64,000 bases of DNA from Hydrogenophilus thermoluteolus. Lineage in GTDB: Bacteria; Pseudomonadota; Gammaproteobacteria; Burkholderiales; Rhodocyclaceae. The DNA lies in contig NZ_AP018558.1 in assembly GCF_003574215.1 (NCBI RefSeq), positions 1,219,001-1,283,000 of the forward strand, in the 5' to 3' direction. This document shows positions 25,276-35,221 of the stretch, piece by piece. Both the position numbers and the translations under genes were made by a program. The number at the start of each line of letters is the position of its first letter. Position 1 is the stretch's first letter. The notes below the pieces were generated by a model. It was not told the DNA's origin, searched no databases, and worked only from the letters and a program-made list of their open reading frames with translations.

Positions 25276-26769
25276 TTAGAGTTTTCCGGCTGCCACATGG
25301 GCCAACAACGCATCGACCGAGGTATGCATCACCTCGAGCAGCGGCATGGGCCAGATCCCCAACAGCAGGACGAAGAACGCCATCGCTGCCAAGATCATGA
25401 ATTCCCGCCGGTTGATATCCTGCAGCGCAGCAACCTGCGGGTTGGCTATGGCGCCAAAAACGACCCGCTTGTACATCCACAACGAATAGGCGGCACCCAG
25501 AATCAACGTCGTCGCCGCTGCGGCTGCGATCCAGAAATTGACCTTCACCGCAGCCAACGTCACCATGAATTCGCCGACGAAACCGCTCGTGGCTGGAAGT
25601 CCCGAATTGGCCATCGCAAAAAGGAGGAAAAACGCGGCAAATTTGGGCATGGTATTGACCACACCGCCGTAATCGGCGATCCGGCGCGTGTGCAGGCGGT
25701 CATAGAGCACGCCGATGCACAAGAACATCGCACCCGAAACGAAGCCGTGCGACACCATCTGTACGATCGCCCCTTCCATTCCCAGTGCGTTGAAGAGGAA
25801 GAACCCCAACGTGACGAACCCCATGTGCGCCACGGACGAGTAGGCGACCAACTTCTTCATGTCCTCTTGAACGAGTGCCACCAAGCCAATATAGACGACC
25901 GCAATGAGCGACAGCGCCACCATCAACCCTTGGAATGCCTGCGCCGCATCCGGCGCGATGGGCAACGAAAAACGCAAGAAACCGTACGCCCCCAACTTCA
26001 GCGCGATTGCCGCCAGCACCACCGACCCACCCGTGGGCGCCTCGACGTGCGCATCGGGCAACCAGGTATGCACCGGCCACATCGGCACCTTGACCGCGAA
26101 GGCGAGCAAGAAACCCAGGAAGAGCCATTTCTGTTCGGTGAGGGTAAGCGGCAACCGGTGCCACTCCAAGAGGTCGAAACTGCCACCCGACGCGGCGAAG
26201 AGGTAGAGGATCGCCACCAACATGAGGAGCGAGCCCACCAACGTATAGAGGAAGAACTTGATCGCGGCATAGACGCGATTGGGGCCGCCCCAAATCCCGA
26301 TGATCAAATAGAGCGGGATCAACGATGCTTCGAAAAAGACGTAGAACAAGACCGCGTCGAGCGCCGAAAAAACGCCGTTGATGATCCCGGACATGATCAG
26401 GAATGCCGCGAGATATTGCGCGACCTGCTTCTGGATCACCTCCCAACCGGCGATCACGACGATCAAGGTGATGAAGCTGTTCAACACCACGAACGGCATC
26501 GAGATCCCATCGACCCCCAAGTAATAGCGGATGTTGTAACGCGGGATCCATTCGCGCAACTCGACGAATTGCATCGCTGAGGTCGTGGGATCGAACTGGA
26601 ACCACAACGGCAACGTTACCGCAAACCCGAGCGCAGCTGCAAACAGGCTGATCAAGCGCGCCTCGAACGCACGGCGGTCATTGCCTGCCGCTGCGAGAAC
26701 CAGCACCCCGCCAATGATGGGGATCCAGATCGCGAGACTCAGTAAGGGCATTCCCGACATAACGGTCAT
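25276..26769 (-). CDS. nuoM: NADH-quinone oxidoreductase subunit M
   Basis: Antiporter-like membrane subunit, 497 residues. LGVDGISMPFVVLNSFITLI and KKLVAYSSVAHMGFVTLGFF are the family signatures, with the catalytic glutamate in YVFFEASLIPLY. ATG 26760, in the same frame, is an alternative start. It lies 6 bases after nuoL. Confidence 0.97.
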   Translation of the reverse strand: MTVMSGMPLLSLAIWIPIIGGVLVLAAAGNDRRAFEARLISLFAAALGFAVTLPLWFQFDPTTSAMQFVELREWIPRYNIRYYLGVDGISMPFVVLNSFITLIVVIAGWEVIQKQVAQYLAAFLIMSGIINGVFSALDAVLFYVFFEASLIPLYLIIGIWGGPNRVYAAIKFFLYTLVGSLLMLVAILYLFAASGGSFDLLEWHRLPLTLTEQKWLFLGFLLAFAVKVPMWPVHTWLPDAHVEAPTGGSVVLAAIALKLGAYGFLRFSLPIAPDAAQAFQGLMVALSLIAVVYIGLVALVQEDMKKLVAYSSVAHMGFVTLGFFLFNALGMEGAIVQMVSHGFVSGAMFLCIGVLYDRLHTRRIADYGGVVNTMPKFAAFFLLFAMANSGLPATSGFVGEFMVTLAAVKVNFWIAAAAATTLILGAAYSLWMYKRVVFGAIANPQVAALQDINRREFMILAAMAFFVLLLGIWPMPLLEVMHTSVDALLAHVAAGKL

Positions 26770-26775
26770 CCACGT

Positions 26776-28773
26776 TCAAACGAGGTAAAGGAAAAGGAGC
26801 AAAACGGCAATTCCCAGAATCATCGAGAAGGCGTAATGGTAGAGACGCCCACTTTGCAGCGCCGCGCCAGCTTCCGCTACTTCACCGACGATTTGCGCCG
26901 AGCCGTTCACCATCGCGCCGTCGATCACCGTGCGATCACCGATTTGCCACAACCAACGACCCAAACGGCGGGCGCCACCGGCAAAGACGATCTCGTTGAA
27001 GCGGTCGAAATAGTAGTGATTGACGAGAATCGTGTAGAGCCAACGCACGCGCGCCGCGATTCGATCGGGCAGATCGGGCCGCACCAGGTAGAAGAACGCA
27101 GCCAACGCCACGCCTGCCAGCGCAAGGAAGAACGGCAGCGAAGCCAAGCCGTGCAACCCCATTGCGAGCGCACCGTGAAACTCTTCCCGGAGCGCCTCCA
27201 TCGCGCCGTGGCGCGCTTCATCGACGAAAATGACATTCGCGAACCAGCCGCCGAAAAGCATCGCGTCGATCGTGAAGGCGCCGATCACCAGCGAAGGAAT
27301 CGCGAGCAAGACGAGTGGCACGGTTACCACCTTAGGCGACTCGTGCGGTTTTTCCCCTGGCGCCAGACCGTGGTGATGGTCATCCGAACCGTGCGCTGCG
27401 TGATCGTGATGCGCGTGCGCTTGACCGAAGCGCTCTTTGCCGTGGAACACCAAAAAGATCATGCGGAAGGTATAAAACGCAGTGACGAACACCCCAGCCA
27501 TCACGCAGAAATAGGCATAGGTTGCGCCAGGAATCTGCGCGTGCGCCACTGCGATCAGAATCGAGTCTTTGGAATAGAACCCGGAAGTAAAGGGCGTTCC
27601 AATCAACGCCAACGCCCCGATGAGCGCGGTGAGCCAAGTCACGGGAAGGTACTTCCACAATCCCCCCATGTTGCGCATGTCTTGATCGTGGTGCATTGCG
27701 ATGATCACGGAACCTGCGGAGAGGAAAAGGAGCGCTTTGAAAAATGCGTGCGTCATCAGGTGGAAGATCGCCACTGAATAGGCCGAAGCGCCCAAAGCCA
27801 CCGTCATATACCCCAGCTGCGAAAGGGTTGAATAGGCGACCACTCGCTTGATGTCGCTCTGGACGATCCCAAGAAGGCCCATGAAAAACGCCGTGGTCGC
27901 ACCGATCACCAACACGAACGAAAGCGCGGTATCGGAGAGCTCGAAAAGCGGCGACATCCGGGCGACCATGAAGATCCCGGCAGTGACCATCGTCGCGGCG
28001 TGGATCAGCGCCGAAATCGGGGTCGGACCTTCCATCGAATCGGGAAGCCAAACATGGAGCGGCACCTGAGCCGATTTCCCCATTGCCCCGATGAACAACG
28101 CGATGCAGATCGCAGTGATCAGCGGCCACCCTGTGACCGCCTCATTCATCGTGGCGAGTTTTTCCGCTTGCGCGAACGTCTCGGCATAGTCGAGCGTACC
28201 GGCGTACGCTGCGATCAACCCAATCCCCAGCAAAAACCCAAAGTCCCCCACGCGGTTGACCAGAAAAGCCTTGAGGTTGGCGTAGATCGCGGTTGGCCGC
28301 GTGTACCAGAAACCGATCAACAGGTAGGAGACCAATCCCACCGCTTCCCAGCCGAAGAAGAGCTGCAAAAAGTTGTTGCTCATCACGAGCATCAACATCG
28401 AAAAGGTAAAAAGCGAGATATAGCTGAAGAAGCGGCAATACCCGGGATCGTCGGCCATATAGCCGATGGTATAGATATGAACCATCAGCGAGACGAACGT
28501 GACGACGAGCATCATCGTCACCGTGAGCGAATCGATCAAGAAACCGACCTCGAAGGTCAAACCGTCACTCGTTCCCCACGTGTACAGAGGACCATTGAAG
28601 GTATTGCCATTCTGCACGTCGAAAAAGATCGCGACCGACGCCAGGAACGCGATCAACACCCCCAAAATCGTGATGCGGTGTGTTGCGGTTCGCCCCAGGC
28701 GATTGCCCCACAATCCGGCAACGATCGCGCCAACGAGCGGCGCAAAGGGGACGACCGTATAGAGTAATTTCAT
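26776..28773 (-). CDS. nuoL: NADH-quinone oxidoreductase subunit L
   Basis: Distal antiporter-like proton pump, 665 residues, with the long lateral helix at the C terminus. Signature VGLVSYLLIGFWYTRPTA and KRVVAYSTLSQLGYMTVALG. A histidine-rich loop (HAHHDHAAHGSDDHHH) sits between helices after about residue 440, as in many NuoL proteins. Confidence 0.97.
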   Translation of the reverse strand: MKLLYTVVPFAPLVGAIVAGLWGNRLGRTATHRITILGVLIAFLASVAIFFDVQNGNTFNGPLYTWGTSDGLTFEVGFLIDSLTVTMMLVVTFVSLMVHIYTIGYMADDPGYCRFFSYISLFTFSMLMLVMSNNFLQLFFGWEAVGLVSYLLIGFWYTRPTAIYANLKAFLVNRVGDFGFLLGIGLIAAYAGTLDYAETFAQAEKLATMNEAVTGWPLITAICIALFIGAMGKSAQVPLHVWLPDSMEGPTPISALIHAATMVTAGIFMVARMSPLFELSDTALSFVLVIGATTAFFMGLLGIVQSDIKRVVAYSTLSQLGYMTVALGASAYSVAIFHLMTHAFFKALLFLSAGSVIIAMHHDQDMRNMGGLWKYLPVTWLTALIGALALIGTPFTSGFYSKDSILIAVAHAQIPGATYAYFCVMAGVFVTAFYTFRMIFLVFHGKERFGQAHAHHDHAAHGSDDHHHGLAPGEKPHESPKVVTVPLVLLAIPSLVIGAFTIDAMLFGGWFANVIFVDEARHGAMEALREEFHGALAMGLHGLASLPFFLALAGVALAAFFYLVRPDLPDRIAARVRWLYTILVNHYYFDRFNEIVFAGGARRLGRWLWQIGDRTVIDGAMVNGSAQIVGEVAEAGAALQSGRLYHYAFSMILGIAVLLLFLYLV

Positions 28774-28782
28774 GCTCCCTCC

Positions 28783-29085
28783 TTACCCACGCAGCTCGGT
28801 GAGATCATCGACGTGGATCGACTGCCGGTGCCGGAACAGGACCACCAGGATCGCCAAGCCGATCCCAGCTTCCGCGGCTGCCACGGTCAATATGAAGAAA
28901 ACGAAGACCTGACCGTGGATGTCGCCCAGAAAATGGGAAAACGCGATGAAATTGGTATTGACCGCGAGGAGCATCAATTCGATACACATCAGCAAAACGA
29001 TCAAATTCTTCCGGTTCAAGAAGATGCCCACGACGCTGATCACGAACAATGCGCCTGCGAGCAACAGATAGTGCGTAAGGGTCAT
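28783..29085 (-). CDS. nuoK: NADH-quinone oxidoreductase subunit K
   Basis: A 100-residue, three-helix membrane subunit: TLTHYLLLAGALFVISVVGI and CIELMLLAVNTNFIAF with the conserved membrane glutamates. ATG 29085 is chosen over GTG 29103 because AGGAG is 8 bases upstream and the N terminus then matches the family. Confidence 0.96.
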   Translation of the reverse strand: MTLTHYLLLAGALFVISVVGIFLNRKNLIVLLMCIELMLLAVNTNFIAFSHFLGDIHGQVFVFFILTVAAAEAGIGLAILVVLFRHRQSIHVDDLTELRG

Positions 29086-29099
29086 CGCGAATGCTCCTG

Positions 29100-29687
29100 T
29101 CACTCTTTTTCCGCAGGGAGCGAAACCACCTTGAGCCGCTCGCTCGCTTTCACCGCGATCTGCTCTTCCGGCTTCACGACACGAACATCGGTCCGCTTGC
29201 GATGGGTCAATGTCACCGCGGCGATCATCGCGACGACCAGAATCATCGCCGCGACTTCGAATGGATAGGCATAAACGGTGTAGAGCACTTCGCCGATCAT
29301 CTTGGTATTGCTGCCCTCGACGGCGGGGGCTGCGGCCCGGTCAAACGCGGGGCTCGTCAAGATCAGGTAGAGTTCGATCGCCAACGCGCCGCCGACGAGC
29401 AACGCCAGCGGTGCGTTGTGCCAGAACCCTTCCCGCAACTTGGCCAAATTGAGGTCCAACATCATCACGACGAAGAGGAAGAGCACCATCACTGCGCCGA
29501 CATAGACCAGCACGAGCGTGAGCGCCAAAAACTCCGCTTGCAGCAACAGCCACACCCCACCTGCCGAAAAGAAGGTGAGTACCAACCACATCGCGGCAGC
29601 AACGGGGTTGCGGCTGAAGACGGTACCCAACGCGCCTAGGAGGAGGAAGAAGGCAAAAAGGGAAAAGACGAACGAGACCACATCCAT
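29100..29687 (-). CDS. nuoJ: NADH-quinone oxidoreductase subunit J
   Basis: A 195-residue, five-helix membrane subunit. VYVGAVMVLFLFVVMMLDLN carries the conserved channel region. It ends 14 bases before nuoK and starts 11 bases after nuoI. Confidence 0.96.
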   Translation of the reverse strand: MDVVSFVFSLFAFFLLLGALGTVFSRNPVAAAMWLVLTFFSAGGVWLLLQAEFLALTLVLVYVGAVMVLFLFVVMMLDLNLAKLREGFWHNAPLALLVGGALAIELYLILTSPAFDRAAAPAVEGSNTKMIGEVLYTVYAYPFEVAAMILVVAMIAAVTLTHRKRTDVRVVKPEEQIAVKASERLKVVSLPAEKE

Positions 29688-29698
29688 GAGCGGAATCC

Positions 29699-30184
29699 TC
29701 AGCGGTATTTGATGTCTTTGGCGCGATCGGCGGCAATCTGCGCTTCGTAGCGGTCACCAACTGCCAACAACATCTCTTTGGTCATGTACAGATCGCCCCG
29801 CTTCTCGCCGTGATACTCGAAAATCCGCGTCTCCACGATCGCATCGACCGGGCAGGCCTCTTCGCAAAAGCCACAAAAGATGCATTTCGTGAGGTCGATG
29901 TCGTACCGGGTGGTTCGCCGAGACCCGTCCGCGCGCGGCTCGGCTTCGATCGTGATCGCCATCGCCGGGCAAATCGCCTCACACAGCTTACAGGCGATAC
30001 ACCGCTCTTCACCGTTGGGGTAGCGCCGCAATGCGTGCAACCCCCGGAAGCGCGGACTCAACGGAGTCTTCTCTTCGGGGTACTGCACCGTGATCTTCGG
30101 CTTGAAGAGGTGACGCCACGTCACCGCCATCCCTTGCCGCAGCTCGGTCAGGAAAAGGCTTTTCAGGAAATTCAGTGCGCTCAT
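29699..30184 (-). CDS. nuoI: NADH-quinone oxidoreductase subunit I
   Basis: A 161-residue ferredoxin-like subunit carrying clusters N6a and N6b: two 4Fe-4S motifs, CIACKLCEAICPAMAI and CIFCGFCEEACPVDAI. GGGAG precedes the ATG. Confidence 0.98.
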   Translation of the reverse strand: MSALNFLKSLFLTELRQGMAVTWRHLFKPKITVQYPEEKTPLSPRFRGLHALRRYPNGEERCIACKLCEAICPAMAITIEAEPRADGSRRTTRYDIDLTKCIFCGFCEEACPVDAIVETRIFEYHGEKRGDLYMTKEMLLAVGDRYEAQIAADRAKDIKYR

Positions 30185-30197
30185 CGCAACGCTCCCA

Positions 30198-31247
30198 TTA
30201 GCGCCAGATCGACAGCGGAGTCAACATCCAAACCGCCACCACCAGCAACCAGACGATGGTGATCGGCACGAACACCTTCCACCCCAACCGCATCACGTGG
30301 TCGTAGCGAAAGCGCGGGAAGGTGGCGCGGATCCACAGGTAGAGGAAAAGGAAGACGCTGGCTTTGATCAGCAACCAATGTAGCCCATCCGGAAGGAACG
30401 CCACTGGGCTCAACCACCCGCCGAAAAAGAGGATCGAGGTGAGGAACGAGACCAGGATCATGTTGGCGTATTCCGCCAAGAAAAAGAGTGCAAACGCCAT
30501 ACCGGAGTATTCGACCATATGTCCGGCGACGATCTCCGACTCCCCTTCCGGCAAGTCGAACGGGGCCCGGTTGGTCTCGGCAACCCCCGAAATGAAATAG
30601 ACGACGGCGATCGGCAGCAACGGCAACCAGTTCCAGGAGAGGAACGATAAGCCGTGGTCGGCGAACCAGCCGGTTCCTTGTTGCCGCACGATCTCACTGA
30701 GGTTGAGCGTACCCGAAACGAGCAGCACACAGATCAAGCCGAACCCCATCGCCACTTCGTACGAGATCATCTGCGCCGAGGCACGCATCGCGCCCAGAAA
30801 TGCGTATTTCGAGTTCGACGCCCAACCGGCGATGATCACCCCATAGACTTCGAGCGAAATCACCGCCATCACGAAGAGCAACCCGGCGTCGAGATCGGCG
30901 ATCACCCAACCGTCGTTCACGGGAACTGCCGCCCAGACCAACAGCGACGGCGCAAGCGCCATCGCCGGACCGACGAAATAGAGGACCTTGTTGGCCTGGC
31001 TGGGGACGATCACCTCTTTGAAGAGCAGTTTGAGCGCGTCGGCGATCGGCTGCAACCACCCCTTAGGCCCAACACGGTTCGGCCCGATGCGCACCTGCAT
31101 GTAGCCGATGATCTTACGTTCCGCGTAGGTCAGATAGGCAACCGCGAGTAGGAGCGGCACCAGCAGCACAATGATTTTGAGCACGTTCCAGACGACCGGC
31201 CACGCTGGTCCCAGCCAGCCTTGCGCCAACGAGAGCCATTCGTTCAT
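30198..31247 (-). CDS. nuoH: NADH-quinone oxidoreductase subunit H
   Basis: A 349-residue, eight-helix subunit forming part of the quinone tunnel: GYMQVRIGPNRVGPKGWLQP and AETNRAPFDLPEGESEIVAG are diagnostic. Start overlaps the nuoG stop by 4 bases. Confidence 0.98.
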   Translation of the reverse strand: MNEWLSLAQGWLGPAWPVVWNVLKIIVLLVPLLLAVAYLTYAERKIIGYMQVRIGPNRVGPKGWLQPIADALKLLFKEVIVPSQANKVLYFVGPAMALAPSLLVWAAVPVNDGWVIADLDAGLLFVMAVISLEVYGVIIAGWASNSKYAFLGAMRASAQMISYEVAMGFGLICVLLVSGTLNLSEIVRQQGTGWFADHGLSFLSWNWLPLLPIAVVYFISGVAETNRAPFDLPEGESEIVAGHMVEYSGMAFALFFLAEYANMILVSFLTSILFFGGWLSPVAFLPDGLHWLLIKASVFLFLYLWIRATFPRFRYDHVMRLGWKVFVPITIVWLLVVAVWMLTPLSIWR

Positions 31248-33397
31248 GCTGCGGCCTCCTCACTCGGAATGGTTGCTCCCCGTTCCGCTTTCGCGTCGTC
31301 CGTGGCTTGCAGCGACGCAGAACGGCGAACGATCATATCGCCTTGATAGAGCGTGACGCGGTCGAACGCGGGAATGGCGCTCGCGTGCAGCGTTGGCGCG
31401 GGGGCGATTGCGGTGAGGCCATGTTGCGCCAGTTGGGTACGCCACCCTTGCGGCAGCGCGGCATCCCGAACGGCGTCGCTTGCCGTGTAGGCCACCGATC
31501 TCCCCGTGCGCATCGCGGTGAGCGCAGCCAAGACTTTCCAACCCGGTCGCGTCATTTCCAGCGGCCGCACAACTGCGGTAAAGGATTGCAACCGCCCCTC
31601 GATATTGACGAAAGAACCCGAAGTTTCCGTAAAGGGGGCAACGGGCAAAAGGACATCCGCAGCCGCTTTGAGCGATTCACTGGCAAACGGAGTCAGCGCA
31701 ACGACGGTGCGTGCCCGTGCGAACGAATCGGAAACTGCATCGGGCGCAGCGAAATCTTCCGGCTCGAGATTGAGCAGCAGATAGCCCGCTTTCGCAGCAC
31801 AGGCCAATTGATGTGCGGTTTCCGCCGCCTGCGCACCGACGGCAGCCGCACCCACCGCGTTCGCGCCATCAACCAGCCAACCGAGCTTCGCGCCCAGCGT
31901 ACCGGCAATCGCTTCGGCCAGCCATTCGAATTCGGCGGCATTGGGATGGGCGAGCAACGGGCGGCCAAGCCAAATCCGCCGCTTCTGAGCGCCCCGCAAT
32001 GCGGCGCTGAGCGCGTCGAATTCGGACGCCGAGACGGGCGAACGCTGTTGCGTCAGACCAACCGCCCAATCTGGGAGCGCGACTCCCAGGTGTTTCGCGA
32101 AATGGGCCAACGCCACGAGCATTGCGGGCGCGGTCAGTTTGTGCGGTTCCGCACCAGGCACGCGCCAATCGTCGTCGCTGTCGTCCCAGCGGACGATGCG
32201 AGCCCCGGCTTTCGCCGCAGCACGAAGCCGAACCGCCATGAGAGGCAGTTCGCGGCGGACGTCCGCACCCAGGAACCAGTGACCATCACTCTCGGCGATT
32301 TCGGTAATTGAACCGTTGAGCCAAGCAACCTTGCCGCGTGCCAGGTCTGCGCGCGCGTCGCGCTGGCGAATCCGGGTGTCGACCGCTGCTCCGAAAGCGG
32401 CCCCGAGCGCTTTGAGCAGATAGAGCTCTTCGACGGTGCTCATCGGGTGCGCGAGGAAGGCAAGCGCGTCGCTCCCGTTCTCTTCGGCGACACTGGCAAG
32501 ACGATTCGCAGCCACTTCGAGCGCGGTTTGCCACGCCACTTCGACCCAGCGGCCGTCGGTCTTCACCATCGGCCGCGTGAGGCGATCCGCCGCATTCAGC
32601 CCTTCATAAGCGAAGCGGTCACGGTCGGAGAGCCAACATTCGTTGATCGCTTCGAATTCGAGCGGCAGAACCCGTTTGACTGCGTCATGTTTGCTTTGCA
32701 CGATCAGGTTCGAACCCCAGGCGTCGTGGGGACTGATGGAGCGGCGCCGCGTCAATTCCCAGGTACGCGCCTGATAGAGAAAAGGTTTGGAGGTCAGCGC
32801 CCCTACTGGGCAGAGGTCGATGACGTTGCCCGAGACCTCCGAATGAACGGTCTCCCCCAGAAACGGCAGGATCTCGGCATGCTCACCGCGAAACGCTTGC
32901 CCCAGTTCTTGAAAGCCGCCGATTTCGGCCAAGAAACGCACGCACCGCGTACAGTTGATACAACGGGTCATGAAGGTGTCGATGAGCGGCCCGAGGTCTT
33001 TGTCGGCGACCACGCGCTTCGCTTCAGCGAAGCGATGAGCGCTCTGACCATAGCCGACCGCCAGATCCTGTAACTGGCATTCGCCGCCCTGATCACAAAT
33101 GGGGCAGTCGAGCGGGTGGTTGATGAGCAGGAACTCCATCACCCCCTTTTGCGCCGTGATCGCTTTCCGGGAATGGGTCCGCACCTTCATTCCGTTGGTC
33201 GCTGGCGTCGCACAAGCAGGTAGCGGCTTCGGAGCGCGCTCCACTTCGACCAGGCACATGCGGCAGTTGGCGGCGATCGACAGCTTTTTGTGGTAGCAGA
33301 AATGGGGAATGTAGATGCCGAGTTTGTTCGCGGCGTCCATCACAGTGGCGCCGTCTTCGACCTCGACCGGTTTGCCATCAATCTCGAGCGTCAGCAT
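31244..33397 (-). CDS. nuoG: NADH-quinone oxidoreductase subunit G
   Basis: Iron-sulfur subunit of 717 residues. N-terminal 2Fe-2S (CYHKKLSIAANCRMCLVE), a His-ligated 4Fe-4S and a second 4Fe-4S (CINCTRCVRF), followed by a degenerate molybdopterin-oxidoreductase domain. The length is the shorter alpha/beta-proteobacterial type. ATG 33397 follows GGAGG; GTG 33400 is also in frame. Confidence 0.96.
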   Translation of the reverse strand: MLTLEIDGKPVEVEDGATVMDAANKLGIYIPHFCYHKKLSIAANCRMCLVEVERAPKPLPACATPATNGMKVRTHSRKAITAQKGVMEFLLINHPLDCPICDQGGECQLQDLAVGYGQSAHRFAEAKRVVADKDLGPLIDTFMTRCINCTRCVRFLAEIGGFQELGQAFRGEHAEILPFLGETVHSEVSGNVIDLCPVGALTSKPFLYQARTWELTRRRSISPHDAWGSNLIVQSKHDAVKRVLPLEFEAINECWLSDRDRFAYEGLNAADRLTRPMVKTDGRWVEVAWQTALEVAANRLASVAEENGSDALAFLAHPMSTVEELYLLKALGAAFGAAVDTRIRQRDARADLARGKVAWLNGSITEIAESDGHWFLGADVRRELPLMAVRLRAAAKAGARIVRWDDSDDDWRVPGAEPHKLTAPAMLVALAHFAKHLGVALPDWAVGLTQQRSPVSASEFDALSAALRGAQKRRIWLGRPLLAHPNAAEFEWLAEAIAGTLGAKLGWLVDGANAVGAAAVGAQAAETAHQLACAAKAGYLLLNLEPEDFAAPDAVSDSFARARTVVALTPFASESLKAAADVLLPVAPFTETSGSFVNIEGRLQSFTAVVRPLEMTRPGWKVLAALTAMRTGRSVAYTASDAVRDAALPQGWRTQLAQHGLTAIAPAPTLHASAIPAFDRVTLYQGDMIVRRSASLQATDDAKAERGATIPSEEAAA

Positions 33398-34716
33398 CAC
33401 GCCTCCACGTAGATGTCGCTACCGGCCCACTGGACTTCTGGAGGGACCAAGCAGCGCTTGTGTTCGATGTGGTAGAGAAATTCGTCGCGGAAATGCTTGA
33501 TGAAGCTTTGCACCGGCATCGACGCCGCGTCGCCGAGCGCACAGATGGTCCGGCCCATGATGTTGCTGGTTGCCGACTCAAGGAGCTCGAGATCCTCGAC
33601 ACGACCCTGGCCGTGTTCGATGCGGTGGACGATTCGGTAGAGCCAACCGGTCCCTTCGCGGCACGGCGTACATTGACCGCACGACTCCTCATAGTAAAAG
33701 TAAGAGAGTCGCTCCAGCGCTTTTACCATGCAGGTCGTTTCGTCCATCACGATCACCGCACCAGAACCCAGCATCGAGCCAGCCTTCGCGATGGAGTCGT
33801 AATCCATCGTACATTCCATCATCACGTCTCCCGGCACGACTGGCGCGGAAGAGCCACCCGGAATCACCGCTTTGAGTTTGCGCCCGCCTCGGACACCGCC
33901 AGCCAGTTCCAAGAGCTCCGAAAATGGCGTTCCCATGGGAATTTCGTAGTTTCCCGGGCGATTGACATGTCCCGAGACCGAAAAAATCTTCATCCCGCCA
34001 TTGTTGGGCTTGCCCAAATGCAGGAACTGCTCGCCCCCCATCGCAAGCAGAAAAGGAACCGAAGCAAACGTTTCGGTGTTGTTGATGGTGGTGGGTTTTC
34101 CGTAAAGGCCGTAACTGGCGGGAAATGGCGGCTTGAACCGTGGCTGCCCTTTTTTCCCTTCGATCGATTCCAAAAGCGCCGTCTCTTCGCCACAGATATA
34201 AGCCCCGTAGCCGTGGTGGGCATAGAGTTCGAAGTGGAAACCACTCCCCAAGATATTCTCACCCAAGTAGCCAGCGCGGCGCGCCTCTTCGAGCGCTTCT
34301 TCGAAACGCTCATAAACTTCGAAAATTTCACCGTGGATGTAGTTGTATCCACGGTTCGCCCCCATCGCGTAACCGGCAATGATCATCCCTTCGATCACGC
34401 TGTGTGGGTTGTAGCGCAGAATGTCGCGATCTTTGAACGTTCCGGGTTCGCCTTCATCGGAGTTACACACGACATATTTTTCCCCAGGAAACTGCCGGGG
34501 CATGAAACTCCATTTGAGCCCGGTTGGGAAGCCAGCACCCCCACGCCCACGCAGCGCCGAGGTCTTCACCTCTTCGATCACCCGTTCTTGCGACCAGTTT
34601 TCCGTGAGGATACGCCGCAGAACTTGGTAGCCACCCCGCGCTTCGTAATCGGCCAACCGCCAGCGGGATTCATCGCAATCCTTGAGGATCATCTGACCCA
34701 GCTTGAGCGTACTCAT
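33397..34716 (-). CDS. nuoF: NADH-quinone oxidoreductase subunit F
   Basis: NADH- and FMN-binding subunit of 439 residues: GRGGAGFPTG nucleotide loop and 4Fe-4S motif ESCGQCTPCREGTGW. ATG 34716 overlaps the nuoE stop (ATGA) and begins STLKLGQMI; an in-frame extension to 34791 lies inside nuoE and was rejected. Confidence 0.97.
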   Translation of the reverse strand: MSTLKLGQMILKDCDESRWRLADYEARGGYQVLRRILTENWSQERVIEEVKTSALRGRGGAGFPTGLKWSFMPRQFPGEKYVVCNSDEGEPGTFKDRDILRYNPHSVIEGMIIAGYAMGANRGYNYIHGEIFEVYERFEEALEEARRAGYLGENILGSGFHFELYAHHGYGAYICGEETALLESIEGKKGQPRFKPPFPASYGLYGKPTTINNTETFASVPFLLAMGGEQFLHLGKPNNGGMKIFSVSGHVNRPGNYEIPMGTPFSELLELAGGVRGGRKLKAVIPGGSSAPVVPGDVMMECTMDYDSIAKAGSMLGSGAVIVMDETTCMVKALERLSYFYYEESCGQCTPCREGTGWLYRIVHRIEHGQGRVEDLELLESATSNIMGRTICALGDAASMPVQSFIKHFRDEFLYHIEHKRCLVPPEVQWAGSDIYVEA

Positions 34717-35210
34717 TGGGTATTCTCCGTGGCTTGGCGCTTGAGGGTTTCCAAAAGGGCGTCGAGCCGTTCGCGTGTCATCCGGCAGCACATGCGGTGG
34801 TTATTGACGAGCAGCACCGGAGCATCTCCACAAGCGCCCATGCACTCACCCTCTTTCAGTGTGAAAAGGCCGTCCGGTGTGGTCTCGTTGAAATCGATGC
34901 CGAGGCGCTCCTTGAGATGTTCTGCCGCGTGGTAGCCGCCAGAGAGCGCACAGGGCAGATTGGTGCACACCGTGAGTTTGTATTTGCCTACTGGTGTCAA
35001 ATCGTACATGTTGTAGAAAGTGGCGACTTCATAGACCGCGACTGGCGGCATCTCGAGATAGTCCGCGACGAACGCGATCGTCTCTTCCGAAAGCCACCCT
35101 TTCTCTTCTTGCGCAATCCGTAGCGCCGCCATCACCGCCGACTGCTTCTGCCCCGCCGGGTATTTGGCGATTTCACGGTCGATGCGGGCCAACGCCTCTG
35201 GTGAGAGCAT
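34713..35210 (-). CDS. nuoE: NADH-quinone oxidoreductase subunit E
   Basis: A 165-residue thioredoxin-like 2Fe-2S subunit (N1a). Cluster ligands in CTNLPC and CMGACGDAPVLLVNN. AGGAG precedes ATG 35210. Confidence 0.97.
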   Translation of the reverse strand: MLSPEALARIDREIAKYPAGQKQSAVMAALRIAQEEKGWLSEETIAFVADYLEMPPVAVYEVATFYNMYDLTPVGKYKLTVCTNLPCALSGGYHAAEHLKERLGIDFNETTPDGLFTLKEGECMGACGDAPVLLVNNHRMCCRMTRERLDALLETLKRQATENTQ

Positions 35211-35221
35211 CGAAAACTCCT

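Noticed and set aside
27380..27440. Histidine-rich stretch in NuoL as a novel metal-binding insert
   Set aside because: Similar His-rich loops between helices are common in NuoL proteins.
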